From: Planctomycetota bacterium
Lineage (GTDB): Bacteria > Planctomycetota > Phycisphaerae > SM23-33
Assembly: GCA_022705325.1 (NCBI GenBank)
Contig: JAKJER010000005.1
Span: 235,959 to 299,958 of the forward strand
DNA: 64,000 nucleotides
Direction of reading: 5' to 3'
The notes under the pieces were generated by a model. It saw only the letters and a list, made by a program, of their open reading frames with translations, was not told where the DNA came from and made no database searches. Below are positions 44,053-52,342 of the stretch, one piece after another. Made by a program: the position numbers and the translations under genes. Every line of letters starts with the position of its first letter. Positions within the stretch are counted from its first letter, which is position 1.

Positions 44053-44139
44053 CCTGCTTCCTTCGTGGAGCGGGCGCACAGCCCGCCTGGACACACAGCA
44101 GAACGCGGGTTGCGGTGGGGGCTTGCGGCAATCGAACGG

Positions 44140-44165
44140 GAGCCGGCTGCCGGGTCTGCCGGCTC
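44140..44165 (-). terminator. Hairpin after tyrS, possible terminator
   Basis: GAGCCGGC (44140-44147) pairs with GCCGGCTC (44158-44165) 10 nt past the tyrS stop. No T tract follows on the minus strand, so it may be an RNA-stabilising hairpin or a weak terminator. Confidence 0.3.
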
Positions 44166-44174
44166 GGCGGCGGC

Positions 44175-45395
44175 CTACTTCGTCACGATCTTTCCGAATC
44201 TCCGCTTGCCGACCTTGAGCACCGCGCCGCTGTCGGGGGTGATGAGTTCGTTGATGTCGCCCAGGCGGCGGTCGTCGAGGCTGACGGCGTTCTGCTGGAC
44301 CAGGCGGCGTGCCTCGCTCGTCGAGCCGGCGAATCCGGAGGAGACCAGCAGTTGCACCACCGTGACGCCCTCGGCAGGCACGGGCAACTCGGGCATGTCC
44401 GTGGGGACCTGCTTCTGGGCGAAGATGCGGTCGAACTCGTCGCTGGCGGCCTGGGCGGCCTCGGCGCCGTGGTACTGGGAGACGATCGTCCTGGCCAGCG
44501 TCGCCTTGGCCTGGCGCGGGTGGGTCCGGGCCGGGTCCAGCAGGACGTCCAGTTCGGCCAGTGGCAGCTCGGTCAGCAGGGTGAAGTAGTTGCCCATGAG
44601 CGAATCGGGGATGGACATGATCTTGCCGAACATGTCCTGCGGGGCGTCGGTGATGCCGACGTAGTTGCCCTTGGACTTGCTCATCTTCTCCGTGCCGTCC
44701 AGCCCGACCAGGATGGGCATGATGACCACGATCTGGGGGCTCTTGCCGGCGTTCTCCTGGAGGCTTCGCCCGACGAGGTTGTTGAACGTCTGGTCCGTGC
44801 CGCCCAGTTCGACGTCGGCGTCGACGCAGACGCTGTCGTAGCCCTGCATGAGCGGGTAGAGGAACTCGTGGACGCCGATGGGCACGCCGGCCTCGTAGCG
44901 CTTCTCGAAGGTGTCCCGCTCCATCATGCGGGCGACGGTCATCTGGGCGGCGAGCTTGAGGACGTCGGCGAAGCTCAGTCCGGCCAGCCACTCGCTGTTG
45001 TAGCGGACTTCGAGCTTGTCGCTCGAGGTGTCGAGGATCTTGCCGGCCTGCTGGAAGTAGGTCTGGGCGTTGTCGCGGATCTGCTGGTCGCTGAGCATGG
45101 GGCGGGTCTTGTTGACGCCGCTGGGGTCGCCCACGCGGGCGGTATAGTCGCCGATGATGAGGACGGCCTTGTGGCCGAGGTCCTGGAACTGGCGCATCTT
45201 GCGGAGCACCACGCTGTGGCCCAGATGGATGTCCGGCGCGGTGGGGTCCATGCCGAGCTTGACGCGCAGGGACCGGCCCGCCGCGGCAGCCTGGCGAAGG
45301 CGGTGCTCGAGTTCCTGCTGGGTGTACATGGCCTCGCACCCGCGGGTCAGTGTGTGCAATTGTTCCTGCAATTGTTGGTCGGTTAGCGTAGTCAT
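44175..45395 (-). CDS. tyrS: Tyrosyl-tRNA synthetase
   Basis: A 406-residue class I synthetase. HIGH-type motif HLGH in DPTAPDIHLGHSVVLRK, KMSKS intact in GTEKMSKSKGNYVGI, tyrosine pocket residues in GYDSVCVDADVELGGTDQTFN, and a C-terminal S4-like RNA-binding tail (VQLLVSSGFAGSTSEARRLV, VSLDDRRLGD). Length and insertions fit the TyrZ-type subgroup. The ATG at 45395 has no ribosome site, and the promoter at 45405-45433 would start transcription only about 3 nt upstream. The HzsA-related gene starts 122 nt downstream. Confidence 0.96.
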   Translation of the reverse strand: MTTLTDQQLQEQLHTLTRGCEAMYTQQELEHRLRQAAAAGRSLRVKLGMDPTAPDIHLGHSVVLRKMRQFQDLGHKAVLIIGDYTARVGDPSGVNKTRPMLSDQQIRDNAQTYFQQAGKILDTSSDKLEVRYNSEWLAGLSFADVLKLAAQMTVARMMERDTFEKRYEAGVPIGVHEFLYPLMQGYDSVCVDADVELGGTDQTFNNLVGRSLQENAGKSPQIVVIMPILVGLDGTEKMSKSKGNYVGITDAPQDMFGKIMSIPDSLMGNYFTLLTELPLAELDVLLDPARTHPRQAKATLARTIVSQYHGAEAAQAASDEFDRIFAQKQVPTDMPELPVPAEGVTVVQLLVSSGFAGSTSEARRLVQQNAVSLDDRRLGDINELITPDSGAVLKVGKRRFGKIVTK

Positions 45396-45404
45396 AAGGA
45401 AATG

Positions 45405-45433
45405 AGTCTATCCCGCCGGCGCCCCAAAGACAA
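45405..45433 (-). promoter_or_regulatory. Promoter of tyrS, predicting a leaderless mRNA
   Basis: Minus strand: TTGTCT (45433-45428), 17-nt spacer, TAGACT (45410-45405). Predicted transcription start is about 45398; the ATG is at 45395. No T-box leader can fit here. Confidence 0.55.
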
Positions 45434-45446
45434 GCCGACGCAAGGC

Positions 45447-45528
45447 ATTGACGATTTACGACTCTCGTTTGTCGGGTGGTCTCCGCGGAGGCACACCCCG
45501 ATCGACAATCGACAACGGTCAACCTGCG
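45447..45528 (-). repeat. Heptamer-phased region upstream of tyrS
   Basis: Two blocks. Plus strand 45447-45474: ATTGACG, ATTTACG, ACTCTCG, TTTGTCG. Then 45501-45528: ATCGACA, ATCGACA, ACGGTCA, ACCTGCG. The second block runs directly into palindromic repeat copy 2. Confidence 0.6.
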
Positions 45529-45564
45529 CTGCCTACCGGCAGGCAGGCTGCCGGCAGGCAGGTC
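45529..45564 (-). repeat. GC-rich palindromic dispersed repeat, copy 2
   Basis: CTGCCTACCGGCAGGCAGG followed by CTGCCGGCAGGCAGGTC. Compared with copy 1 it differs at a few positions. It touches the stop codon of the coiled-coil gene at 45563. Confidence 0.65.
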
Positions 45565-46774
45565 AGAATACCGCCCGCACCAGCCACGCGATGCCGATGA
45601 CGGCAATGGTCAGAAGCAACGCGAAGACCACGGTGTAGAAGGACGCCTTGACGAACGGGCCGCGGAGCGTCTCCATCTCGGCGTGAAGGGCGGCGATCTG
45701 CTCGTCGACCTGGCGGACCTGGTCGTTGTGCGCCCGGGCCTGGGCCATCGGCTCGCTCAAGTCCGGATGCGGCGGGGCGGCCTGGAGGACTTCAAGCCCG
45801 AAACCGAGGAAGACCTCCGCCAGCCGGTCCGTTGCGGCTGAGGCGGCTGCGGCGGCGGCGTTCTCCTCGTCCTCGGCGGCGCGGAGGTCGCCTTCGAGCT
45901 GGTTCTTCTTCTGGTTCCATTCCTGCTCGGTGGCGGCCAGTGCGGCTGCGTCCTTCTGTTCCTGGGCGGAGGTTTGCTGCGCGGCCTGTTCGAGGGGGAG
46001 GACAGTCAGGCGGGCCTGTTCGAGGGCCTGCTCCTGCTCCCGCAGGGCTGCCTGGAGACGTTGGACGTCCTCGATTCCCATCTGGCGGCGGGCCAGGGCT
46101 TCCTCGTAGGCCCGCACCTTGGCCTGGTGTTCGTCGCGGCGGCGACGGGCGGCATCGGCGGCGGCCTGGCGGCGCTCGGCCTGGGCGGGGTCGGCTTCCG
46201 GGCCCGCCTGGGGCTGGGCTTCGGGCTGCTCGACCTGGAGGAGTTCTTCGCCCGTGGTCTCGGGTGGCGGGGGGCCTGGCTCATCGGGCAGGGGCTTGTC
46301 GGCGTCGCTCTGGGCGGTCTGGAGTTCTTTCCGAGTGCGGTCGAGGTCGTCCTCGGCGCCGGCGACGGCCTTGCGAGCGGTCTGGAGTTCGGTGTCGGCC
46401 TTCTTCGCCTGCAGGGCGGACTGCTCGTGGGCCTCGCGCTTCTGCTGGAGGATGGGTTCGAACGCCGCCTGCTCGGCCTGAAGGGCGCACTTGGCCTGCG
46501 CGACGGCGGCCGATCGCTGGCTCTGCTGAGCCTGGGCGGACTGGGCCGCGGATTGGGCCTGGTCGACGTCCTTGAAGGCCGGCAGATCGCTGCCGGCGCC
46601 GGCGGCGTGGGCACGTTGGCCCAAGGTCCGCAGGAGCACGTCCAGTTCTTCCTGGAGCGTGTTCTTCTTTCCGCCCAGTTCGCGGACTTGCTTGCGGTCG
46701 CGGAGGAATTGCCTGGCCTTGCCGAAGTCCTCGGCTGTCCGAGCCCAGAAGCCCTTGGTTGGGGCGTCGCCCAT
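45563..46774 (-). CDS. Tail-anchored coiled-coil protein of unknown function
   Basis: A 403-residue protein, largely Ala/Gln/Glu/Arg-rich and predicted to be coiled coil in three blocks (about 20-160, 185-300, 330-375) separated by a proline-rich hinge (DEPGPPPPETTGEE, about 163-176). The C-terminus is a single hydrophobic segment (ASFYTVVFALLLTIAVIGIAWLV), so it is probably inserted in the membrane with the coiled coil in the cytoplasm. No named family is recognised. AAAGGAG lies 5 nt before the ATG. A TACAAT hexamer at 46811-46806 (minus strand) could be its -10, but no good -35 accompanies it. Confidence 0.8.
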   Translation of the reverse strand: MGDAPTKGFWARTAEDFGKARQFLRDRKQVRELGGKKNTLQEELDVLLRTLGQRAHAAGAGSDLPAFKDVDQAQSAAQSAQAQQSQRSAAVAQAKCALQAEQAAFEPILQQKREAHEQSALQAKKADTELQTARKAVAGAEDDLDRTRKELQTAQSDADKPLPDEPGPPPPETTGEELLQVEQPEAQPQAGPEADPAQAERRQAAADAARRRRDEHQAKVRAYEEALARRQMGIEDVQRLQAALREQEQALEQARLTVLPLEQAAQQTSAQEQKDAAALAATEQEWNQKKNQLEGDLRAAEDEENAAAAAASAATDRLAEVFLGFGLEVLQAAPPHPDLSEPMAQARAHNDQVRQVDEQIAALHAEMETLRGPFVKASFYTVVFALLLTIAVIGIAWLVRAVF

Positions 46775-46880
46775 AGCGTCTCCTTTCGATCAATCGGCCC
46801 ACATCATTGTAGCGGGGGCGGAGAGCGGCAGCAGCCGGGAGTCTTTGTTAGTCCATCGGCGGGCCAAAAGCAAGCGTTTC

Positions 46881-46905
46881 TGCCCCGAACGCCTAACGCG
46901 GGGCA
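46881..46905 (-). terminator. Hairpin at the end of the exported unknown gene
   Basis: TGCCCCG (46881-46887) pairs with CGGGGCA (46899-46905); the loop contains the stop codon of the gene ending at 46893. Only a short T run (TTTT) follows some 10 nt later on the minus strand. Weak terminator candidate. Confidence 0.35.
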
Positions 46906-48296
46906 GGCGAGGAGGCCGGCGCGGTGGCCGGCGCCTCGCGCGGCGCAAAGACCCGCAACGACTGGAGGACCTTCTGGATCTGGGTTGCCTGTTCGGCGTT
47001 GCCGGCCGGCACGCTGCCGCTGACCGAGACCACCCTCAGGTCGTCCAGGGCCAGCAGGGTGTAGACCGTGATCCTGCCTTCCTCCGCCTGGCCCACGAGA
47101 AGATGCGCGGGGACGCCGCCGGGGATCTCCACCTTCTTCTGCGCGGAGAGAGCGTACCCCTTGATGGCGCCCTTGAGTCCCGCCAGCGAGCCGTCGACCA
47201 CTTCGGGCATGTCCATGGGGAAGGGCAGTTCGGCGATGGTGACCGCCACGCTCAGGCCCTTGGGCGAGACGAACTGAACCAGCGGGCCTTCCTGGCCGTC
47301 GCTCTGTGCCTGCTTGTAGTCGGCGGGCAGATTCAGGCTGATGCCCGCGGGCGGGTTCTGGTAGCTGTTGGCGTCGGGGCCGGGCTGGGGCCAGCCCAGC
47401 TTCACAAGTCCGGGAGGCGCCGACGAAGGCGACCCGCCCCCGCGCTGCAGGCTGGTCAGGCCCGTGTTGCGGGCCTCCATGATCAACTCCACGTCCTCGA
47501 CCTTCTCGGCGATGGCGATGTAGGAAGAGTCGGTGATCCACAGGCCGCTGGCGGTGTCGATGTTCGCCGCCAGCTCCAGCAAAGGGCTGGCCTGGACCGG
47601 TCCCAGCGGGGCCTTCAGATAGACGGTGCCTCGCACGGAGGCGATCGGGCCCTGCAGGGCCTCGAACTGGAAGGCGGCCCGCTCAGCCGTCGAGCCGGTC
47701 TTGCGAGCCGAGATGCTGTGCCGCGTCCAGCCCGCCAGGGCCGGCGCGGGCGCCTGCCACTTCTCGCCAGCGGCCACGGGCTTTGTCGGCAGCAACAGGC
47801 CGTCCACCTCGCGATGCCCGTAGAACTCCACCTCGCCCAGCATGTCCTTGATCAGGGCCACCTGCGAGGCCGTCAGCTCCTTCATCTCCGAGCTGGCGAT
47901 GGTGGAGGGATCGACCTCGAAGATCAGGCCCTTGCGCTTCAACTCGGCCAGCACGTTTCGCACCGCCACCTTGCGTTCGAAGGCGCCTTCCTTCGGGACG
48001 GTCGAGCTGATGGAGCGCTCCGCCGACACGATGGTCATCCGCAGGGCCTGCACCCGGCCGGACTCGTCGACGGCGAGCACTTCCTGGATGACGGCATCGC
48101 GGCGGGTTCGCTTCTCCTGCTGGAGGAGCGCCTGGTCCTTGCCCACGACCTTTCGCTCGCCCGAGCCGGTGAGCTTGTAGGTGACCTTGTCGCCCGGCTG
48201 GAAGGAGGGAGCCTTGTCCAGGCGGACTTCCTGGGCCGATGCGGCGGAGACCACGACGACTGCGAGACCCGCGAGCAGGCTTCGAATACTGTTCAT
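46893..48296 (-). CDS. Exported protein of unknown function
   Basis: A 467-residue protein with a clear signal peptide (MNSIRSLLAGLAVVVVSAASA). No family is recognised with certainty. The first half (VTYKLTGSGERKVVG, MTIVSAERSISS, VEFYGHREVDGLLLP) has the look of planctomycete beta-rich periplasmic proteins. The second half (NPPAGISLNLPADYKQ, LVQFVSPKGLSVAVTIAELP, LLVGQAEEGRITVYTLLALDDL, LQSLRVF) resembles the PsbP/MOG1-like lipoprotein fold. The C-terminal tail is Ala/Pro-rich. The start at 48296 is preferred because GAGGA precedes it and the signal peptide begins there; an ATG four codons upstream has no ribosome site. It lies 149 nt after argG. Confidence 0.75.
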   Translation of the reverse strand: MNSIRSLLAGLAVVVVSAASAQEVRLDKAPSFQPGDKVTYKLTGSGERKVVGKDQALLQQEKRTRRDAVIQEVLAVDESGRVQALRMTIVSAERSISSTVPKEGAFERKVAVRNVLAELKRKGLIFEVDPSTIASSEMKELTASQVALIKDMLGEVEFYGHREVDGLLLPTKPVAAGEKWQAPAPALAGWTRHSISARKTGSTAERAAFQFEALQGPIASVRGTVYLKAPLGPVQASPLLELAANIDTASGLWITDSSYIAIAEKVEDVELIMEARNTGLTSLQRGGGSPSSAPPGLVKLGWPQPGPDANSYQNPPAGISLNLPADYKQAQSDGQEGPLVQFVSPKGLSVAVTIAELPFPMDMPEVVDGSLAGLKGAIKGYALSAQKKVEIPGGVPAHLLVGQAEEGRITVYTLLALDDLRVVSVSGSVPAGNAEQATQIQKVLQSLRVFAPREAPATAPASSPAPR

Positions 48297-48405
48297 GGAG
48301 GTCCTCATGTTTTCGCTGGGTCAGTGGCGGCGCGGAGGACGCGGGTTACTTCGGGCTGCCGAACGGCAAGCCGCTCCGACCGCTCTGCCGACTCCGTCAC
48401 GGCAA

Positions 48406-48447
48406 CCAGGCTACCGGCCACTGGCTAGCGGCTGCCGGCTGCGAATC
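48406..48447 (-). repeat. Heptamer-phased sequence at the argG 3' end
   Basis: On the minus strand the words are GATTCGC, AGCCGGC, AGCCGCT, AGCCAGT, GGCCGGT, AGCCTGG. The AGCC start repeats the motif of the hisC-hisB spacer. It begins in the argG stop codon. Confidence 0.55.
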
Positions 48448-49651
48448 AGCGTCCGCGGCCCCGCATCTGGAGGCCGAAGAGCTTGATGAAGCCGGTGGCG
48501 TCGGAGGGCGTGTACTCGCTGCCCATGGTGAAGCTGGCGAGCTTGCCGCTGTAAAGGCTTTTGGGGCTGGTCACGCCGGCGACGGTGGCGCGCCCCTTGA
48601 GGCACTTGACGCGGACGGTCCCGGTGACGTTGCGCTGGGTGGAGGCGACGAAGGCGTCCAGGGCCTCGCGCAGCTCGCAGAACCACTGCCCGTTGTAGAC
48701 CATGTCGGCGTACTTGAGGGCGACGAGCTGCTTGTAGTGGGCCGTCTCGCGGTCCAGGGTGAGGCACTCCAGTGCGCGGTGGGCCTCGTAGAGGATCGTC
48801 CCGCCGGGGGTCTCGTAGGCGCCGCGGCTCTTGATGCCCACCAGGCGGTTCTCCACCAGGTCGGTCTGCCCGACGGCGTTGCGGCCGCCGATCTCGTTCA
48901 GGGCCATCACCAGCTCATCGCCCGCCATCGCCTTGCCGTTGACCGCGACGGGGCGGCCTCGCTTGAACGCCACCTCGACATATTCGCCCCTGGCCGGCGC
49001 CTTGGAGACCGGCACGGACATGACCCAGAGGTTGTCCTTGGGCTCGTTGGCGGGGTCTTCCAGGTCGGCGCCCTCGTGACTGATGTGCCACAGGTTGCGG
49101 TCGCGGCTGTAGATCTTCTTCTTGGTCTGGGCGATGGGGACCTTGTGGGCCTTGGCGTACTCGATGGCCGCCTCGCGGCTGGTCAGCTCGAAGCTCGAGT
49201 CTTTCCACGGGGCGATGATCCGCAGCTTGGGGGCCAGGGCCATGTACGTCAGCTCGAAGCGGACCTGGTCGTTCCCCTTGCCGGTGGCCCCGTGGCTGAC
49301 GGCGTCGGCCTTCTCCTTGCGGGCGACCTCGACCTGGGCCTTGGCGATCAGCGGTCGGGCGATCGACGTGCCCATGAGGTACAGGTGTTCGTAGATCGCG
49401 CCGGCGGAGAGCATCTTGAAGCAATAGTCCTCGGCGAATTCTCGCTTGAGGTCCATGACGATGCACTTGCTGGCCCCGCTGGCGAGCGCCTTGGCCTCGA
49501 TGCCGTCCAGCTCGTCGGCCCCCTGGCCCAGGTCGGCGGCCATCGCGATGACCTCGCAGCCGGGATAGCGCTCCTTGAGCCAGGGCAGGATCACCGAGGT
49601 GTCCAGCCCGCCGGAATACGCCAGTACGATCTTCTTCACGTTGTCAGCCAT
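48446..49651 (-). CDS. argG: Argininosuccinate synthase
   Basis: A 401-residue enzyme of normal length joining citrulline and aspartate with ATP in arginine synthesis. The PP-loop AYSGGLDTSVILPWL, KCIVMDLKREFAEDY, SHGATGKGNDQVRFEL (citrulline and aspartate binding), SRDRNLWHISHEGADLEDP, and GGRNAVGQTDLVENRLVG are all intact. The start at 49651 follows AAGGAG by 6 nt; the longer frame upstream has no ribosome site. It follows uppS after 78 nt, in the direction purA-uppS-argG. Confidence 0.97.
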   Translation of the reverse strand: MADNVKKIVLAYSGGLDTSVILPWLKERYPGCEVIAMAADLGQGADELDGIEAKALASGASKCIVMDLKREFAEDYCFKMLSAGAIYEHLYLMGTSIARPLIAKAQVEVARKEKADAVSHGATGKGNDQVRFELTYMALAPKLRIIAPWKDSSFELTSREAAIEYAKAHKVPIAQTKKKIYSRDRNLWHISHEGADLEDPANEPKDNLWVMSVPVSKAPARGEYVEVAFKRGRPVAVNGKAMAGDELVMALNEIGGRNAVGQTDLVENRLVGIKSRGAYETPGGTILYEAHRALECLTLDRETAHYKQLVALKYADMVYNGQWFCELREALDAFVASTQRNVTGTVRVKCLKGRATVAGVTSPKSLYSGKLASFTMGSEYTPSDATGFIKLFGLQMRGRGR

Positions 49652-49688
49652 GAGAGGCTCCTTGTCAGTTGTTGCTTTGCTGCCGCCC

Positions 49689-49729
49689 AATCCGCATTCC
49701 GCCACCGGCCGTCCGCCCTTCGGGGCAGG
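49689..49729 (-). repeat. Heptamer-phased spacer between uppS and argG
   Basis: The plus strand reads AATCCGC, ATTCCGC, CACCGGC, CGTCCGC, CCTTCGG, GGCAGGT. Several words end in CCGC, which is the complement of the GCGG seen in the hisD repeat. Confidence 0.45.
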
Positions 49730-50503
<774 letters not shown>

Positions 50504-50504
50504 G

Positions 50505-51809
50505 TCAACTCAGCCCTTGCACGCGGGTCAGATGAATGATGGTGTTCTCACGCCCCGGCCCGACGCCGATGAGTCCCACGGGCCGGCCCACCAGTTCCTC
50601 GATGCGGGTGACGTACCGCTGGGCGGCGGGGGGCAGGTCGGTGAACCGCTGGCAGCCGGTCAACTCTTCCTTCCAGCCGGGCAGCGTCTCGTAGACGCAT
50701 TCAACGCCGTCCAGGCCGACCGGGTCGAAGTCTTCGACGTCTTGCCCGTTCTTGCGGTAGCCCACGCAGACCTTGATCTCGTCGAAGCCGCTGAGAACGT
50801 CCAGCAGCGAGAGGGCGATCTCGCTCACGCCCGAGAGGTCGGCGGCGTATCGGACGGCGAAGGCGTCCAGCCAGCCGCAGCGCCGCGGGCGCCCGGTCGT
50901 CGTTCCGTACTCCTTGCCCCGCTCGCGGATGCGGTTGCCGGTGTCGTTGTCCTGTTCGGTGGGGAAGGGCCCGGCCCCGACGCGCGTGTTGTACGCCTTC
51001 ATCACGCCCACGACCTGCCCCAGCGAGCAGGGGGGCACGCCCGCCCCGCCGGGCACGCCGCAGGCGGTGACCGACGAGCTGGTAACGAAGGGGAACGTCC
51101 CGTGGTCCAGGTCCAGCATGCTGCCCTGCCCGCCCTCGAACAGGATCCGCTCGCCGCCCAGCACGGCCCGCCGCAGCATGGCGCTGGTGTTGCAGACCAG
51201 GGGGGCGAGCTGGCGCCCGTAGTCGGCGTACTCGGCGGCGATGGCCTGGGCGTCCAGCGGCTGGGCGTCGTACAGGGCCGCGAAGATGCGATTCTTGACG
51301 TCGACGATCCGCAGGACCTTCTCGCGGAGGACGGACTCGTCCAGCAGGTCGGCGACGCGGACGGCGGTGGTGCGGGCGGCCTTGTCGCTGTAGCAGGGCC
51401 CGATGCCGCGGGCGGTCGTGCCGATCTTGGCGGCGCCCAGGGCGGCCTCGCTGAGGGTGTCCTGGAGCTTGTGCCAGGGCATGACCACGTGGGCCGCCCC
51501 GCTGACGTGGAGGTTGTCGCCTTCCACGTGTACGCCCCGTTCGCGCAGGCCGGCGATTTCCTTGAGGGCGGTCGGCGGATCGAAGACGATGCCGTTGCCC
51601 ACGATGTTGTGCACGTGCGAGTGCAGGATGCCGCAGGGGATCAAGTGCAGGGCGAACCGCTGACCGCCAACGGTGACGGTGTGTCCGGCGTTGGCCCCGC
51701 CGCAATAGCGGACGACGTACGTACAGCGATGGGCCAGCGCATCCACCACCTTGCCCTTGCCCTCGTCGCCCCATTGCAGCCCGATCACGGTCACGTTCTG
51801 TGCAGACAT
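50505..51809 (-). CDS. purA: Adenylosuccinate synthetase
   Basis: A 434-residue GTP-dependent enzyme joining IMP and aspartate in AMP synthesis. GLQWGDEGKGKVVD is the P-loop; GGANAGHTV, GTTARGIGPCYSDKAART, LFEGGQGSMLDLDHGTFPFVTSS, and TTTGRPRRCGWLD follow in the usual order. The start at 51809 gives the normal N-terminus (MSAQNVTVIG) with AGGAG upstream; the longer frame would run into the promoter. Expressed from the promoter at 51853-51880 together with uppS. Confidence 0.97.
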   Translation of the reverse strand: MSAQNVTVIGLQWGDEGKGKVVDALAHRCTYVVRYCGGANAGHTVTVGGQRFALHLIPCGILHSHVHNIVGNGIVFDPPTALKEIAGLRERGVHVEGDNLHVSGAAHVVMPWHKLQDTLSEAALGAAKIGTTARGIGPCYSDKAARTTAVRVADLLDESVLREKVLRIVDVKNRIFAALYDAQPLDAQAIAAEYADYGRQLAPLVCNTSAMLRRAVLGGERILFEGGQGSMLDLDHGTFPFVTSSSVTACGVPGGAGVPPCSLGQVVGVMKAYNTRVGAGPFPTEQDNDTGNRIRERGKEYGTTTGRPRRCGWLDAFAVRYAADLSGVSEIALSLLDVLSGFDEIKVCVGYRKNGQDVEDFDPVGLDGVECVYETLPGWKEELTGCQRFTDLPPAAQRYVTRIEELVGRPVGLIGVGPGRENTIIHLTRVQGLS

Positions 51810-51852
51810 TAGCGCCTGGCTCCTACTTACAGGCCCGGGAAACAGTCTTCCC

Positions 51853-51880
51853 AGCATACGGTTCGCGGACAAATAGTCAA
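51853..51880 (-). promoter_or_regulatory. Promoter of purA-uppS
   Basis: Minus strand: TTGACT (51880-51875), 16-nt spacer, TATGCT (51858-51853). A leader of about 37 nt precedes the purA ATG. It is divergent from the promoter at 51894-51923, with only 13 nt between the two -35 hexamers. Confidence 0.6.
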
Positions 51881-51893
51881 GACCATGCTCCGG

Positions 51894-51923
51894 TTGACCA
51901 GACCGCCGTCCCCGCGGTATGAT
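51894..51923 (+). promoter_or_regulatory. Promoter of the small conserved gene at 51952
   Basis: TTGACC (51894-51899), 18-nt spacer, TATGAT (51918-51923). Transcription would start near 51930, after the ATG codons at 51919 and 51922; this decides the gene start in favour of the GTG at 51952, which has a GAGGAG site (51936-51941) 10 nt upstream. Confidence 0.6.
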
Positions 51924-51951
51924 GGATTCCCTAGAGAGGAGTGCGTTCGGC

Positions 51952-52212
51952 GTGGTTCAATCGCGAAAGAAAGCCAAGATCCTCGGCGTGGGCCTGGACA
52001 ACCAGGACGGGCACGTCCGCGTCACGCGCGCCGACAATTTTCATCTCGTCGGCGGGTCGCAGGAAACCCACGAGGTCATGACCGAGAAGTGCATCAAGTT
52101 CAACGAGAAGCTCAACGGACGGGGCAAGCAACTGGAAGACCTGGAGCACAAGGAGTTCCTCGACCTGGCTGCCGAGTGCAAGATGAACGTCCTGAAGCCC
52201 CGGGAGGAATAG
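51952..52212 (+). CDS. Small hydrophilic protein of unknown function
   Basis: An 86-residue protein without signal peptide or membrane segment. It contains basic (QSRKKAKILGVGLDNQDG) and mixed-charge helical stretches (HEVMTEKCIKFNEKLNGRG, LEDLEHKEFLDLAAECK). No family is recognised. The start GTG at 51952 is chosen because a promoter -10 box covers the upstream ATG codons and a good ribosome site precedes the GTG. The phrase LVGGSQETHEVMTEKCIKFN suggests a compact conserved domain. It is monocistronic and ends before a T8 tract (52316-52323) without an obvious hairpin. Confidence 0.7.
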   Translation: MVQSRKKAKILGVGLDNQDGHVRVTRADNFHLVGGSQETHEVMTEKCIKFNEKLNGRGKQLEDLEHKEFLDLAAECKMNVLKPREE

Positions 52213-52342
52213 CCTCCGACCGGGCGATCGGTTAGGACTCGCAGCGTCTCATCATGGGGGGGCAGAACTGGGGCGGTTTTCGCCGTGGCGGGGGCTGGGC
52301 GCATCGCGTTTTCCGTTTTTTTTCAGGAGGCTGTTTTTTCAC

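Noticed and set aside
44053..45606. Extension of the HzsA-related frame through tyrS up to 45606
   Set aside because: The extension is antiparallel in frame terms to tyrS codons (same strand, other frame) and is Pro/Arg/Gly-rich shadow; the signal peptide and ribosome site are at 44052.
52325..52330. AGGAGG upstream of the Co/Ni promoter as a ribosome site for an unlisted small gene
   Set aside because: No start codon with a meaningful frame follows within a usual distance, and the promoter lies downstream of it.
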